A stretch of 64,000 nucleotides of DNA from Haloplasmatales bacterium 4B (GCA_003586005.1 NSKI01000005.1:50892-114891), one strand, 5' to 3'. Counted from the stretch's first letter, positions 20,786 to 31,433 are shown. Translations and numbers: made by a program. Notes: generated from the letters alone by a model not told the origin.

Positions 20786-21628
20786 TTATCTATCCTCCCT
20801 ATAAGCATAATTTCCATTGCAAATAAATTTAGCCGGACCAGTTAAATAGATTTCTTTATTGATTTCTTCAACCTTTAATATTCCACCAGGTACTTCAACT
20901 GAAACATTTTTCATTGTTTTATTTATCATTGCGCTTACTACTGCAACAGATGATGAACCAGTTCCGCACGACTTCGTAAAGCCTACTCCACGCTCATATG
21001 TTATTACCTTTAGATATTTTTCATTTATTACTTCACAAAAATTAATGTTTATTTTTTCAGGAAATAATAAATTATTTTCAATTAATGGTGAAATAAGACT
21101 AATTTCTTCAAAATTAATGTATGGTAGAAAAATAACACAGTTTAAAGTACCTAATGCGACTACATTTATATAATATTTTTTTCCTTTTAATATTAATGGT
21201 TCATTAATCAACATTTCTTTTTCAGTATTAACGGCCATACTTTTAGAATTAAATTCAGGAATTCCAATTTTTATTCTTACCATATCAACTTTACTGTCTT
21301 TTAATTTTAAAAAAACATTTATTTCACCAGCTAATGTTTCAATAACAAAATTACTTTTATGCACAATTTTATGTTCAAATAAGTATTTAGCTAAACAGCG
21401 AATACCATTTCCGCACATTGTTGCTATGGACCCATCAGCATTAAAATAATCCATTTTAATATCGGCTTTGTTAGATCTAGTTGTGATTATTAATCCATCA
21501 GCCCCTACACCAAAATGTCTATCACAAATCTCATAAGCTAATTTTGAAGTGTTTTTGTAACTTTGCCTTGAACCATCAAGTATTATGAAATCATTACCAG
21601 TTCCTTGATATTTTTCAAAGTATAACAT
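20786..21628 (-). CDS. dapF: diaminopimelate epimerase
   Basis: DapF interconverts LL- and meso-diaminopimelate by a two-base cysteine mechanism. The two catalytic cysteines lie in [14 protein letters not shown] and [14 protein letters not shown]. The N terminus [13 protein letters not shown] is the family start. Length of 280 is normal. AAGGAGG precedes the ATG. With dapH it supplies meso-DAP for cell-wall and cortex peptidoglycan. Confidence 0.97.
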   Translation of the reverse strand: MLYFEKYQGTGNDFIILDGSRQSYKNTSKLAYEICDRHFGVGADGLIITTRSNKADIKMDYFNADGSIATMCGNGIRCLAKYLFEHKIVHKSNFVIETLAGEINVFLKLKDSKVDMVRIKIGIPEFNSKSMAVNTEKEMLINEPLILKGKKYYINVVALGTLNCVIFLPYINFEEISLISPLIENNLLFPEKININFCEVINEKYLKVITYERGVGFTKSCGTGSSSVAVVSAMINKTMKNVSVEVPGGILKVEEINKEIYLTGPAKFICNGNYAYREDR

Positions 21629-21668
21629 AATCCTCCTTAATTTTACTTATTTACTATAGATATATGTA

Positions 21669-21730
21669 TTAGGAATAATATTATATTCCTAATCATAAAA
21701 ATTAGTCACAAGCTAATTACTTGCGACTAA
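21669..21730 (-). terminator. two hairpins after the 21751 gene
   Basis: The first hairpin (TTAGTC-CAAG paired with CTTG-GACTAA, 21702-21730) is followed by T5 on the minus strand. A second palindrome, ATTAGGAATA/TATTCCTAAT, lies at 21669-21694. The pair sits between the small gene and dapF. Confidence 0.7.
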
Positions 21731-21750
21731 AAATACTAGTTATAAACATA

Positions 21751-22212
21751 TCAATCATCTTGATAGATATTCCTAATTTGATTTAGATAATCTCGTTGTA
21801 TTTTATTTTCTTTTTCTTGCTTTTGGAGGATCCAGTCTAAATCATTTACAATTTTAATAATGGTATAGTTATCAATGTTTAATCTAGTATACAATAATTT
21901 AAGTTTATCTAAGTCAATTATATGTTTTCTCAAATATTTAATATTTTTCACGGTTTTTTTAGTTAAATCACGACGGTAAGTATTTAATAAATCTTTTATT
22001 ATTTTTTTCTCATGCTTATCAACCAATTTGTCATCGACATAGCTTAGTGATAAAGTTGTCGCTATTAGTCCTGTTATATAAGATTCCCTATCTTTAGTTT
22101 CACTAATTATTGACACTTCAAACTCCTTTTTACTGATTCCTTTAAAACTAACCTCTAAAAGTCCCGCAACTACTTCTAATGCTAAATCAAATATAAATTC
22201 CACAATTCCCAC
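21751..22212 (-). CDS. small protein with possible TerB-like helical domain
   Basis: A 153-residue protein whose central part (TGLIATTLSLSYVDDKLVDKHEKKIIKDLL) resembles the pattern of TerB-like domains, where an acidic loop precedes a helix of charged residues. This is only a pattern resemblance. The N terminus has a hydrophobic helix (IVEFIFDLALEVVAGLLEV). Start codon is GTG; either 22210-22212 or the GTG three codons later (22201-22203) could be used, both behind a G-rich, weak ribosome site. It follows hemW closely and is probably in its operon. Confidence 0.65.
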   Translation of the reverse strand: MGIVEFIFDLALEVVAGLLEVSFKGISKKEFEVSIISETKDRESYITGLIATTLSLSYVDDKLVDKHEKKIIKDLLNTYRRDLTKKTVKNIKYLRKHIIDLDKLKLLYTRLNIDNYTIIKIVNDLDWILQKQEKENKIQRDYLNQIRNIYQDD

Positions 22213-22230
22213 CCCACTTCATTCTATTTT

Positions 22231-23343
22231 TTAAATAAATTGTTCAAAAACTTCATTACCATAAAATAAACCCTCATAAGTAAGTTTAATTTTATCGGTT
22301 ATACTAATCCAGCCATTTTTAATTAAAAACTGAAGTTGCTCATTAAAATATTCTAGTACATCGATATTAAATTTTTCATTTACATTTTTAATAGATATTC
22401 CATCTATTAATCTTAATCCAAGTAAAAATTCCTCTTTTATAAATTCATCAATAGAAATTAGATCTTTACTTTTAATCGGATATTGATTTAAATTAATTTT
22501 TTCAATATAGCGATTCACTTTGTCTTCATTATAATATCTTTCATGATTTATATATCCACTCGCCCCCATTCCAAATCCATAATACTCTTGATTTTTCCAA
22601 TAAACTTGGTTATGTTCAGAAAGATAACCTTCTCTGGCAAAATTACTTATTTCATAATGAATATAACCCAATTCTTTAAGTGAAGTGATTACTATTTCAT
22701 ACATTTTAGCCTCAACTTCATTTTCAACTAAACTAATTTTATTTTCTAAAAACATTTTTTCAAAAACTGTTTTTTCTTCTAAAATTAACGAATATGCTGA
22801 AACATGAGATATATCTAAATTTTTAATGTGATTAATATCAGATTTAAGATCTTCAATAGTTTGAAAAGGGATTGCGAAGATTATATCAATGTTTATATTT
22901 TTAAAACCAAGTTCTTTTATTAAATTGACAGTTTGATAAATAATTGACTCTTCGTGACCTCTATTTAATAACTTCAGTAATCGTTTATTAAATGTCTGCA
23001 CTCCTAAACTAATTCTATTTATCCCTAATTCTTTATAAATCAAAAGCTTTTCCTTAGTAATGTGTTCAGGGTTACATTCTATCGTAAATTCATATTTATT
23101 CGCAAAAGTAAACCTACTAACAATTTTTTTAAGCTTAGATAATTGGCTAATTGTTAATAATGAGGGTGTTCCTCCCCCAATATACAATGTTTCAAGCTTT
23201 TCTTCAATACTATATAAATTAACTTCTTTTTCTAAAGCATCTAAATATCTATCTATTTCTATCGTTTTACTTACTCGTTTTGGAAAATCACAATAAGAAC
23301 AAATTCTTTGACAAAAGGGAATATGAATGTATACAGAAGCCAA
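22231..23343 (-). CDS. hemW: radical SAM heme chaperone HemW
   Basis: HemW is a radical-SAM protein related to coproporphyrinogen dehydrogenase that in characterised species binds and inserts heme. The cluster motif is CQRICSYCDF near residue 10, then YIGGGTPSLL, ECNPEH and the HemN-type C-terminal domain (GFGMGASGYI). The start is TTG (MASVYIHIPFC) behind AGGTGAT. Length 370 is normal. In B. subtilis hemW lies next to hrcA; here it is about 6 kb away. Whether heme is made cannot be judged from this window. Confidence 0.93.
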   Translation of the reverse strand: MASVYIHIPFCQRICSYCDFPKRVSKTIEIDRYLDALEKEVNLYSIEEKLETLYIGGGTPSLLTISQLSKLKKIVSRFTFANKYEFTIECNPEHITKEKLLIYKELGINRISLGVQTFNKRLLKLLNRGHEESIIYQTVNLIKELGFKNINIDIIFAIPFQTIEDLKSDINHIKNLDISHVSAYSLILEEKTVFEKMFLENKISLVENEVEAKMYEIVITSLKELGYIHYEISNFAREGYLSEHNQVYWKNQEYYGFGMGASGYINHERYYNEDKVNRYIEKINLNQYPIKSKDLISIDEFIKEEFLLGLRLIDGISIKNVNEKFNIDVLEYFNEQLQFLIKNGWISITDKIKLTYEGLFYGNEVFEQFI

Positions 23344-23393
23344 AATATCACCTAATTCTTAATTAATAATATATTTGTACTATATTATATCAT

Positions 23394-23432
23394 AAAAAAA
23401 GTTATTTAAATAACTATTGTTACCAAATAACT
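23394..23432 (-). terminator. terminator after gltS-like gene
   Basis: GTTATTT/AAATAAC arms followed on the minus strand by T7 lie just after the stop of the transporter gene and before hemW. Confidence 0.7.
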
Positions 23433-23445
23433 AATTGTATATAAA

Positions 23446-24858
23446 TTAATCGATTCTTTTATTATATATTTTAACTCTAAGCACTAATATACTAATTAAT
23501 AAAATCAAATAAACAATTAATCCATAAAAAGTTATATAATCATAGTATTTTAAGTTTGGGTGTTGATAAGCGATTCCAGGAAATGCGATTAATACAAATA
23601 AAGGAAACCCAAAAGGAGCAGCGATAGCGCTTCCTAAAACAACCACATTTTGAGCTGTATCTGTTTCTAAATCTGGGTCTATTCCTCTTAAGAGTGCCAG
23701 TCCTGTTGCCGCAACTCCTGTTAACATTCCAAACAATGTTAAAATATAATGATTAGAATTTTTTCTAAATACATAGCGTCCAAAAAGAGTAACATATAGT
23801 AATGTACCTAGTGCACCAAAAATTGCCACTAAAAGTAAAATTTCCCAGTAGTCTTTTATCACATTTATTTTTATTGACATAACTGATGCCGTAATCATTA
23901 TATTTAAAGCAAATGAAGAAATATTTCCCATCATATATTCATCTATTAACGCATCCGTTCGATGCCCTTTTTCTTCCATTTTTCTTAATATCCCTCGAAA
24001 AATTAAAGCAATAAACATTCCAAACAAATAACTAAATCCGATTATTAATCCACCAACGCTTTTGCCAATGTTGCCAAACTCAAGCAATAAATTATAGAAT
24101 AAATTTGAAATAATAAAGGTCAAAATAAAAATTATTCCTAACCAAACAACTTGAACTAAGAAATTATCATTAAAATTAACTTCACTGATAGTTTTTATCT
24201 CTACATTTTTACTTTTAACGCTTTTTAAATCTCGTAACTTAACTGGTGTTAACTTATATTTTCGAATATAATAATTTAATAATGTCACCCCTATTATTCC
24301 ACCAATGACAAAACCTACTGTCGCAATGGTAATCCCGAATTGTTGTGCAAAGGGGAAAAATTCATTCATAGATTTACCAACAGAACTGGCTAATCCAGGA
24401 CCTTGTCCAAAACCAAGAGGCAAAAGCAGTCCTATACCTGTGAATATTCCTGGTTTAAAGGTAGCAGAAACGATATAAAGAACTAATAATCCTAATATTC
24501 CTTGAAGAACATAAGTAGATACAATAAATAATCCTGAATCAATAGAATGTCTATTTTGTTTACTTTTTCTTTCTGTTAAAGTTAAGGAAACAAAGCCAAT
24601 AATCATAAAATGAAATAAAATGGATTCGTAAAAATTGGGATCATATTGTAACCCTAAATTAAATTCTGTATCAAAAATTTGAATAGATAAAGCTCCTAGT
24701 AATCCCGGACCAAATAAAAGTCCTAAAAAACCTGCCAAAAGCGATGTCGGTATTACAATTGATTTAAATATTCCTAGTTTTTCTTTTATAAATTTTGCAA
24801 TAAATATAAAAAGAAAAATATAAGAAAACATTAAAACCTGTCCCCAGTCAGCTCTCAT
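23446..24858 (-). CDS. gltS: GltS-type sodium/glutamate symporter-like membrane protein
   Basis: A 470-residue integral membrane protein with about ten to twelve hydrophobic segments. The first half has GFGQGPGLASSVG, which corresponds to the Gly-rich re-entrant motif of the GltS family. The second half repeats the pattern with GMLTGVAATGLALLRGIDP. GltS proteins import glutamate with sodium; the substrate here is inferred only. A cytoplasmic loop (about 205-235) is Lys-rich. The ATG follows an AAAGGGAG site and the stop of the acyltransferase gene is one base upstream, so the two are co-transcribed. Confidence 0.8.
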   Translation of the reverse strand: MRADWGQVLMFSYIFLFIFIAKFIKEKLGIFKSIVIPTSLLAGFLGLLFGPGLLGALSIQIFDTEFNLGLQYDPNFYESILFHFMIIGFVSLTLTERKSKQNRHSIDSGLFIVSTYVLQGILGLLVLYIVSATFKPGIFTGIGLLLPLGFGQGPGLASSVGKSMNEFFPFAQQFGITIATVGFVIGGIIGVTLLNYYIRKYKLTPVKLRDLKSVKSKNVEIKTISEVNFNDNFLVQVVWLGIIFILTFIISNLFYNLLLEFGNIGKSVGGLIIGFSYLFGMFIALIFRGILRKMEEKGHRTDALIDEYMMGNISSFALNIMITASVMSIKINVIKDYWEILLLVAIFGALGTLLYVTLFGRYVFRKNSNHYILTLFGMLTGVAATGLALLRGIDPDLETDTAQNVVVLGSAIAAPFGFPLFVLIAFPGIAYQHPNLKYYDYITFYGLIVYLILLISILVLRVKIYNKRID

Positions 24859-26043
24859 TTAATTCACTCCCTTTAAGAATTTAATGACATCTTTAATATA
24901 CATAATCGATGCATTATTGTGTAAAAATGGCTCAATTAAAAATTGATGTCTTGTTGTACCTTCAAAAAATACTAACGTATTTTTGAAGGTAATACTTGGT
25001 TCTGAAATATCAGAATAATAAATGATTTTTCTTTTTTGTTCAAAGTCAAGAATAATTTTATCATGTTCTAAATTCATATTGACAAATGTTTTTATTTTTT
25101 TACCATCTTCACTAGAACTTCTGTATATAACTTCATAAATTTCAATTGGTTTAAGTTTATTATTTTGTAAATAATCAGTTAAATATGCATTTTCAAAACG
25201 ATACCAATCAACTAAATTATCAAATGAAAAATCTCCTTCAATAAAGCCATATTGATTAACATGACCAACACTATTACATGCTTCACATTTAAAATCATCA
25301 TTTTGTGATTTAAAGGAATGAAATTCATGACAAACTGGACAAACATAGATTAATCGTTCAATAAACTCCGCATGATCTTTTCCTTCTAGTAAAACATGCG
25401 CTTTTCGTTGATGTTCATAATCATTGTGGTATAAATGAGCAATTAAGGTCATACTAATTTCATCTACAGACATGTTTTTAACATCCTCATCAGATAACAT
25501 TTTATAAATAGAGACATTAATAACACCTTTTCTTAAGGTTTTCCCCCAACGAGGACTAGTCATATAAGCCCCCTCTAATTTTTGAACATAAACTCTTATG
25601 CCTAAGAACTTAATTAATTTAGCAGTTGACATAATTAATTCTTCAGTCTCACCAGTCCAATTTCTTCCACCTTCGGGGTAAATTCCAATTGAATTTCCTA
25701 CTTCCACTTCCGAAATTAAACGTTTAATTGTTCTTAGATCAGAATTGCGTTTTTTTATGGGAATTACTCCTGCTAATTTCATTAAAAAAGACTTTAATTT
25801 ATTATCATAGTTAGAATCAGCAGCAACCCATTTAACTAGAGGTTTAAGGTAGACTAAGGCGATTATCGCGTCATACGCGGTTACGTGATTACCAGTTATA
25901 AAAAAAGGCCCTTTATCATCTCTGGCTTCATTTTTAATCAAATGTAAATTCAATTTACAATTCATATACCATTTTGCAGGAAACCTTAATATTTGAAATA
26001 TATAATAACCCAGATCTTTGTTTTTATCTTTTTTTGTTTTCAT
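24859..26043 (-). CDS. PlsC-type acyltransferase with zinc-ribbon C-terminal region
   Basis: The N-terminal ~200 residues form a lysophospholipid acyltransferase (PlsC) domain. The catalytic NHVTAYD (NHx4D) and the glycerophosphate-binding IYPEGGRNW are clear, followed by KLEGAYMTSPRW. A CPVC ... CEAC zinc ribbon comes next (about 240-265), then ~130 residues with no recognised domain. PlsC alone is usually about 200-250 residues, so the 394-residue form is a fusion. It probably acylates a membrane lipid. It directly abuts the gltS-like gene and follows miaA. Confidence 0.85.
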   Translation of the reverse strand: MKTKKDKNKDLGYYIFQILRFPAKWYMNCKLNLHLIKNEARDDKGPFFITGNHVTAYDAIIALVYLKPLVKWVAADSNYDNKLKSFLMKLAGVIPIKKRNSDLRTIKRLISEVEVGNSIGIYPEGGRNWTGETEELIMSTAKLIKFLGIRVYVQKLEGAYMTSPRWGKTLRKGVINVSIYKMLSDEDVKNMSVDEISMTLIAHLYHNDYEHQRKAHVLLEGKDHAEFIERLIYVCPVCHEFHSFKSQNDDFKCEACNSVGHVNQYGFIEGDFSFDNLVDWYRFENAYLTDYLQNNKLKPIEIYEVIYRSSSEDGKKIKTFVNMNLEHDKIILDFEQKRKIIYYSDISEPSITFKNTLVFFEGTTRHQFLIEPFLHNNASIMYIKDVIKFLKGVN

Positions 26044-26055
26044 AAATCCATCCTC

Positions 26056-26964
26056 TCACTTTTTAACTAACCAACTTTTCACAGTTTTTAGTATATCTTT
26101 TTTAATTTGAAATTGATTTCCTAAATTATTTTCAAACCAGTTTACAGGTAATTTATTGCGAAAATAGGTTAATTGCCTTTTTGCGTAATGTCTAGTATTT
26201 TGTTTAATAGTATCAATCACTTCATCTAATGACCTTTTATTATTAAAATAATCAATAAATTCCCTATATCCTATCGCTTTTAAAGGATAACCCTTATCAT
26301 ATAAAGAAATAACTTCTCTTAATAAACCAGTTTTAATCATTAAGTCAACCCGTTTATTAATTCTTTCATATAAGATTTTTCTATCTAGATTAAGACCGAT
26401 TATAAAAGTATCATATAAAAGTTCTTTTAATTGGGATTTTAAAAGTTCAGTTTTTGTTTTTTGACTATTTTCAAAAATATCTAGTGCCCGCAATACTCTT
26501 CGACGATTATTAAAATGGATATTTTGTGCAGATAACATATCTATTTTGGCTAATTGTAAATGCAGTTCTTCATTTGAGAATTGTGCATATTTTTTATTAA
26601 TTTCATTATTTCTTCCATCTTGGGTAAATTTATAATCATATAAGGCAGCCTGAATATACAAACCAGTTCCACCACAAATAATAGGTAATTTACCTTTATT
26701 CGTTATTTCTGTAATTTTAGACCTAACAAGGCTCTGAAATTCAGCTACTGAAAATTCTTCATCTGGCTCTTTAATGTCAAGTAGATGATGCATGACTCCT
26801 TGTTTTTCTTCATCAGATATTTTAGCTGTTCCAATATCTAACCCCTTATATATTTGAACAGAATCGCCGTTTATTATTTCCCCATTTAATTGTTGAGCTA
26901 AAAAAATGCTTAAATCAGTTTTTCCAACGGCTGTAGGGCCAATAATTACTAGTACTTTCTCCAT
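26056..26964 (-). CDS. miaA: tRNA dimethylallyltransferase
   Basis: MiaA adds the isopentenyl group to A37 of UNN-reading tRNAs; MiaB (encoded at 34769) then methylthiolates it. The P-loop is IIGPTAVGKTDLS, with NGDSVQIYKGLDIGTAK, GGTGLYI and the C-terminal AIGYREF and RQLTYFRNK. The start is ATG 26962-26964 with AGGTGAT upstream; the preceding TTG is not needed. It follows mutL by eight bases. Hfq, which often follows miaA in Bacilli, is absent here. Confidence 0.96.
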   Translation of the reverse strand: MEKVLVIIGPTAVGKTDLSIFLAQQLNGEIINGDSVQIYKGLDIGTAKISDEEKQGVMHHLLDIKEPDEEFSVAEFQSLVRSKITEITNKGKLPIICGGTGLYIQAALYDYKFTQDGRNNEINKKYAQFSNEELHLQLAKIDMLSAQNIHFNNRRRVLRALDIFENSQKTKTELLKSQLKELLYDTFIIGLNLDRKILYERINKRVDLMIKTGLLREVISLYDKGYPLKAIGYREFIDYFNNKRSLDEVIDTIKQNTRHYAKRQLTYFRNKLPVNWFENNLGNQFQIKKDILKTVKSWLVKK

Positions 26965-26972
26965 CAAATCAC

Positions 26973-28751
26973 CTACATTGTTCTTTTAAATAAATGTTCT
27001 ATCTCATTAAATGACATATGAATTATGACTGGTCTTCCATGAGGACAGGTATAGGGATTATTACATAATTCTAAATCCTTTAACAATTGATTAATTTCTA
27101 ATTCATTTATATAATGATTAGCTTTAATTGATCTTTTACAACTTAAGGTAATTGCTAATTCATTAAAAATAGACTCATTAGAAATTTTTTTGTTTTTTAA
27201 TATGAACTCAAAAATGGTATCCAAAATAACTTTTTCATTTCCTTTTGAAAAATAATTAGGGATTTTTGTAACAATAAAACTCGATAAACCAAATTTTTCA
27301 ATTTTAATCGCCATTTTTTCAATTAAAGCGATATTCTCTTCGATAATTATAGCTTCATTTAAAGAAAATTCAAAAGTGAAAGGAACTAATACATCATAAA
27401 ATTCATGAATTTCTTGACTAAAGTGCTTCTTATAAAACTCATAATTAACTCGCTCTTGTGCAGCATGTTGGTCTACCATATATAACCCAAACTCATTTTG
27501 AGCTAGTAAATAAGTACCTGCTAATTGACCAATATAATATAATTTAGGAATTTTCTTAGCTTCAACAAGTGGTTCGATCATTGTTTGTTCATGTAAATAA
27601 TGCCCTGTTTCTTCTTTTATAGTATCTACTGTGTTTTTTTCTTCAACAATCTCTTTAAATAAATCAATAGTATTTTCATTATCTTTATTTATAAAGTTCA
27701 ATTGTTGTTGATAATCTGGTTTGTTAATATTTTCTTCTTTACGAAATTGAACTTTAGGAACATACATTAATTCTTTCATTTGTTTTTGAATTAAGTTTGT
27801 TATAACAGTCTTAATATGTTCTTGATTTGAGAGTCTTACTTCAAGTTTCGAAGGATGAACATTCACATCAACTAAAAGTGGATCAACAATTATATCTAAG
27901 ACAACAACAGGATATCTATTTATTGGTAAGTATGATTCATAGCCAGCTAATATTGCTTTAACTAACTCTTTATTTTTAATCATTCTTTTATTTATTATTA
28001 AAGTCATATAATTTCTAGTAGTTCTATTTACTTCTGGAGTTGAAAAATATAAGCTCATTTTTAAAAACTGGTCATTATAATATACGACTTTAATTTTTTT
28101 TGCGACTTCAATACCGTAAATTACTGATAATACATTAATAATATTATTATTACCATTAGTTTGAAATAAAACTCGATTATTATTTACAAACTTAAAGGAA
28201 ATATGTGAATTAGAAATCGCGATTTTGTTTAGAAAATCAATTGAGTAGCTAAGCTCTGTGTTTTCTGTTTTTAAATATTTTAATCGCGCAGGTGTATTAT
28301 AAAATAAATTATTTACCGTTATTTCAGTTCCTTTTCGAGAAGCAGCTAAACTTTGTTCAATCAATTTCCCTGCTTTAAAATGTACATAAGCTCCAGCAGT
28401 CTCTCCATTTGATGTATTTAGTTTGATATCACTTACCGCAGCTATTGATGGTAGCGCTTCACCACGAAACCCTAAAGTCATTATCCGAAATAATTCGTCT
28501 ACAGAGTCTAACTTACTTGTTGCATGTCTTGTAAATGCTAGAATTGCATCATCTTTTTCCATTCCAAAACCATTATCAATCACTTTAATTGAATCTATTC
28601 CGGAAGCTTCTAAGAATATATCTATTTTAGTTGCGTTAGCATCAATTGAGTTTTCAACTAACTCCTTAACAACAGAAGCAGGTCTTTCCACAACTTCACC
28701 AGCAGCGATTTTATTTGCTAAAGCATGGTCCATAATATGGATTTTACTCAT
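26973..28751 (-). CDS. mutL: DNA mismatch repair protein MutL
   Basis: MutL couples mismatch recognition by MutS to strand incision. The GHKL ATPase domain has KELVENSIDANAT, DNGFGM, TRHATSKL and LGFRGEALPSI. The C-terminal domain carries QHAAQERVNYE with nearby zinc-type residues and ends CPHGRPVIIH; together with the DQHAAQER motif this suggests the endonuclease-active form. ATG 28749-28751 is preferred, spaced seven bases from AGGTG; a GTG three codons upstream overlaps that site. It lies immediately after mutS. Confidence 0.97.
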   Translation of the reverse strand: MSKIHIMDHALANKIAAGEVVERPASVVKELVENSIDANATKIDIFLEASGIDSIKVIDNGFGMEKDDAILAFTRHATSKLDSVDELFRIMTLGFRGEALPSIAAVSDIKLNTSNGETAGAYVHFKAGKLIEQSLAASRKGTEITVNNLFYNTPARLKYLKTENTELSYSIDFLNKIAISNSHISFKFVNNNRVLFQTNGNNNIINVLSVIYGIEVAKKIKVVYYNDQFLKMSLYFSTPEVNRTTRNYMTLIINKRMIKNKELVKAILAGYESYLPINRYPVVVLDIIVDPLLVDVNVHPSKLEVRLSNQEHIKTVITNLIQKQMKELMYVPKVQFRKEENINKPDYQQQLNFINKDNENTIDLFKEIVEEKNTVDTIKEETGHYLHEQTMIEPLVEAKKIPKLYYIGQLAGTYLLAQNEFGLYMVDQHAAQERVNYEFYKKHFSQEIHEFYDVLVPFTFEFSLNEAIIIEENIALIEKMAIKIEKFGLSSFIVTKIPNYFSKGNEKVILDTIFEFILKNKKISNESIFNELAITLSCKRSIKANHYINELEINQLLKDLELCNNPYTCPHGRPVIIHMSFNEIEHLFKRTM

Positions 28752-28760
28752 ATCAATCAC

Positions 28761-31343
28761 CTATTTCTTTTTTAGTAATGTATGTAATTTATACAACATA
28801 TTTAAAGCATCCATTGGTGTTAAATCAAATACATTTGCATCATTAATAATATTTAATACGTCTTTCTCTGCTTTTGAAATTTGTTGATTATCATTTTTAG
28901 AAAAATTGAAATCAAATAAATTATATTCCGTTTCAAAAACTATTTCTTTTTTATTTTTTTCTAATTTTGTTAATATTTTTTCAGCTCGTTTTATTAAACT
29001 CTTTGGCATATCTGCTAATTTCGCCACCTGAATACCATAACTTTTATCACTTGGTCCATACTCAACTTTATGTAAAAAAGTTAATTCTTGATTGTGTTCT
29101 TCCGCACTTACATGAACATTTTTTAGGTTTTTCAAATTATTTTCTAAGATTGTTAGCTCATGATAATGAGTTGAAAATAAGGTCTTGGCTTTTATTTTTT
29201 CATGAATATATTCTATAATAGCCTCAGCAATCGCCATGCCATCAAATGTAGCAGTGCCACGACCAATCTCATCAAATAAAATCAAACTGTTTTCGGTCGC
29301 ATTTTTTAAAGCATTATTAGCCTCAAGCATTTCTAACATAAATGTCGATTGCCCACTTATCAAATCATCTGTTGCTCCGATTCTAGTATAAATTTTATCA
29401 AAAACTTTTAAAGTCGCATTATCACTTGGCACAAAACAACCTATTTGGGCCAAGATGACTATATGAGCTAACTGACGAAGATATGTTGATTTTCCTGACA
29501 TATTTGGCCCAGTAATCAAAAAGATATTTGTGTCTTCATCCATAACTATATCATTCTCAACATAAACCGAATCATTAAGTAATTTTTCAACTACGGGGTG
29601 GCGTCCATTTTTAATATCGATAATATTTTCATTAACTAGTTTTGGACGAAAGAATCGGTTTTCATTACTGACTATAGCAAAACTTTCTAAGGCATCAATT
29701 TCAGCTATTGCTTTAGCCAAACGTTGAAGTGGAAAAATATAACCTTTGATTATATTGCGTATTTCAATAAATAAATTATATTCTAAATTAATTGATTTTT
29801 CTTCGGCGTTAAGTATAAGTGCTTCTAATTCCTTTAATTCTGGAGTAATAAACCTTTCGGCATTAGCTAATGTTTGCTTACGCTCAAAAAGGCTATCTTC
29901 AGGTAAAAGATGCAGATTAGCTTTAGTAATTTCAATATAATAGCCGAATACCTTGTTGTAACCAACTTTTAGTGATTTTATACCTGTTTTTTCCTTTTCT
30001 TTATTTACTAATTCAACTATGTATTGTTTACCATTTTTGTATGCATCTCGGTATTCATCAAGCTCCAAATTATACCCATCTTTAACTATTGAACCATCCT
30101 TTATTGTATATGGTGCATCTTCATTAATACTTGATTCTAACAAGAGATATAGTTCATTAAAAATTTCAAAATGCTCATTTATTTGCAGCTGATATTTTTT
30201 ATTTAGGTAATTAATTTTTTCCTTAATTATAGGCATTTCTTTAAGTGATCGTTTTAATTGTAAAAGGTCACGGGCATTTGCATTATCATAGGCAATACGC
30301 CCAACTAATCTTTCTAAATCATACACATTCTTTAAAGATTGCCGAATTTCTTCACTAATAATAAATTCTTTTTGTAGACTAGTTACTATATCATAACGCT
30401 TATTAATATCTGTTATATTAACCAATGGCTTTTCTAACCATTGTTTAATCAATCTTGAACCCATTGCTGTCTCACATTTATCAATAAGCCACAGTAAGGA
30501 ACCCTTTTTATTGTTACTTCTTACTGTTTCAAATATTTCTAAATTACGTTTTGAATATACATCAACAACTAAAAATTGCATACTATTTAACACTGACAAA
30601 GCTTGTAAATGACTTAAATTTCTTTTTTGCGTCTTAATTAAATAATTTATTAACCGCGAAACGGCCATAATTATCCGTGAATCAACAATATTTTCAACAA
30701 TATATAAATAATTTTCTACTAAAACAACATCTTCTTCATACGAAATTGTAATTTGATTTGTTTTTACCAGTGCTTCAATAATTTTTATATTAAAATCTGA
30801 ACTTATTATAACCTCTTTGGCTCCTATAGATATTAATTCATTAAGTAATAAAGTGTCATCTTTATCTAACACTGTACAATATAATTCACCAGTTGAAAGG
30901 TCGGAATATGTTATGATATAATTTGTCCCAAAATCACTAATTGAAGCAAGATAGTTATTAGTTTTTTCATCTAAATACTCATTATCCATAACAGTGCCTG
31001 GTGTAATCATTCTAACTACATCTCTTCGAACAATCCCTTTAGCCTCTTTTGGATCTTCAACTTGTTCAACAATTGCGACTTTAAAACCATTGTCAATAAG
31101 TTTTTGAATATAAGTATTAGCAGCGTGAAAAGGTACACCACACATTGGTACTCTTTCACTCGTCCCCGCCTCACGTCCTGTTAATGCTATTTCTAAAATT
31201 CGAGAAGCTTTTAAAGCATCATCAAAAAATAACTCGTAGAAATCTCCGAGTCTAAAAAAAACAAAAGCATCTTGATAATTCTCTTTAATTGTTAAGTATT
31301 GTTGCATCATTGGCGTATATGCTGTCTTATCTAATTTTGTCAT
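28761..31343 (-). CDS. mutS: DNA mismatch repair protein MutS
   Basis: MutS recognises mismatches and small loops. The N-terminal mismatch-binding motif is FFRLGDFYELFFDDA (Phe-x-Glu region). The ATPase has GPNMSGKSTYLRQ, then ILFDEIGRGTATFDG and FSTHYHELT. Length 860 is normal. It heads the mutS-mutL-miaA-acyltransferase-gltS run. In B. subtilis mutS follows cotE directly; here a GNAT gene, rsgA and a structured intergenic unit are between. Confidence 0.98.
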   Translation of the reverse strand: MTKLDKTAYTPMMQQYLTIKENYQDAFVFFRLGDFYELFFDDALKASRILEIALTGREAGTSERVPMCGVPFHAANTYIQKLIDNGFKVAIVEQVEDPKEAKGIVRRDVVRMITPGTVMDNEYLDEKTNNYLASISDFGTNYIITYSDLSTGELYCTVLDKDDTLLLNELISIGAKEVIISSDFNIKIIEALVKTNQITISYEEDVVLVENYLYIVENIVDSRIIMAVSRLINYLIKTQKRNLSHLQALSVLNSMQFLVVDVYSKRNLEIFETVRSNNKKGSLLWLIDKCETAMGSRLIKQWLEKPLVNITDINKRYDIVTSLQKEFIISEEIRQSLKNVYDLERLVGRIAYDNANARDLLQLKRSLKEMPIIKEKINYLNKKYQLQINEHFEIFNELYLLLESSINEDAPYTIKDGSIVKDGYNLELDEYRDAYKNGKQYIVELVNKEKEKTGIKSLKVGYNKVFGYYIEITKANLHLLPEDSLFERKQTLANAERFITPELKELEALILNAEEKSINLEYNLFIEIRNIIKGYIFPLQRLAKAIAEIDALESFAIVSNENRFFRPKLVNENIIDIKNGRHPVVEKLLNDSVYVENDIVMDEDTNIFLITGPNMSGKSTYLRQLAHIVILAQIGCFVPSDNATLKVFDKIYTRIGATDDLISGQSTFMLEMLEANNALKNATENSLILFDEIGRGTATFDGMAIAEAIIEYIHEKIKAKTLFSTHYHELTILENNLKNLKNVHVSAEEHNQELTFLHKVEYGPSDKSYGIQVAKLADMPKSLIKRAEKILTKLEKNKKEIVFETEYNLFDFNFSKNDNQQISKAEKDVLNIINDANVFDLTPMDALNMLYKLHTLLKKK

Positions 31344-31433
31344 AATTTCACCTTATTAAACAATTTTCTATTAATTTTAACATAATTTAGTTAAATTTTA
31401 TAGTGTAATGAATATATTTTATTCTAAGATTTG

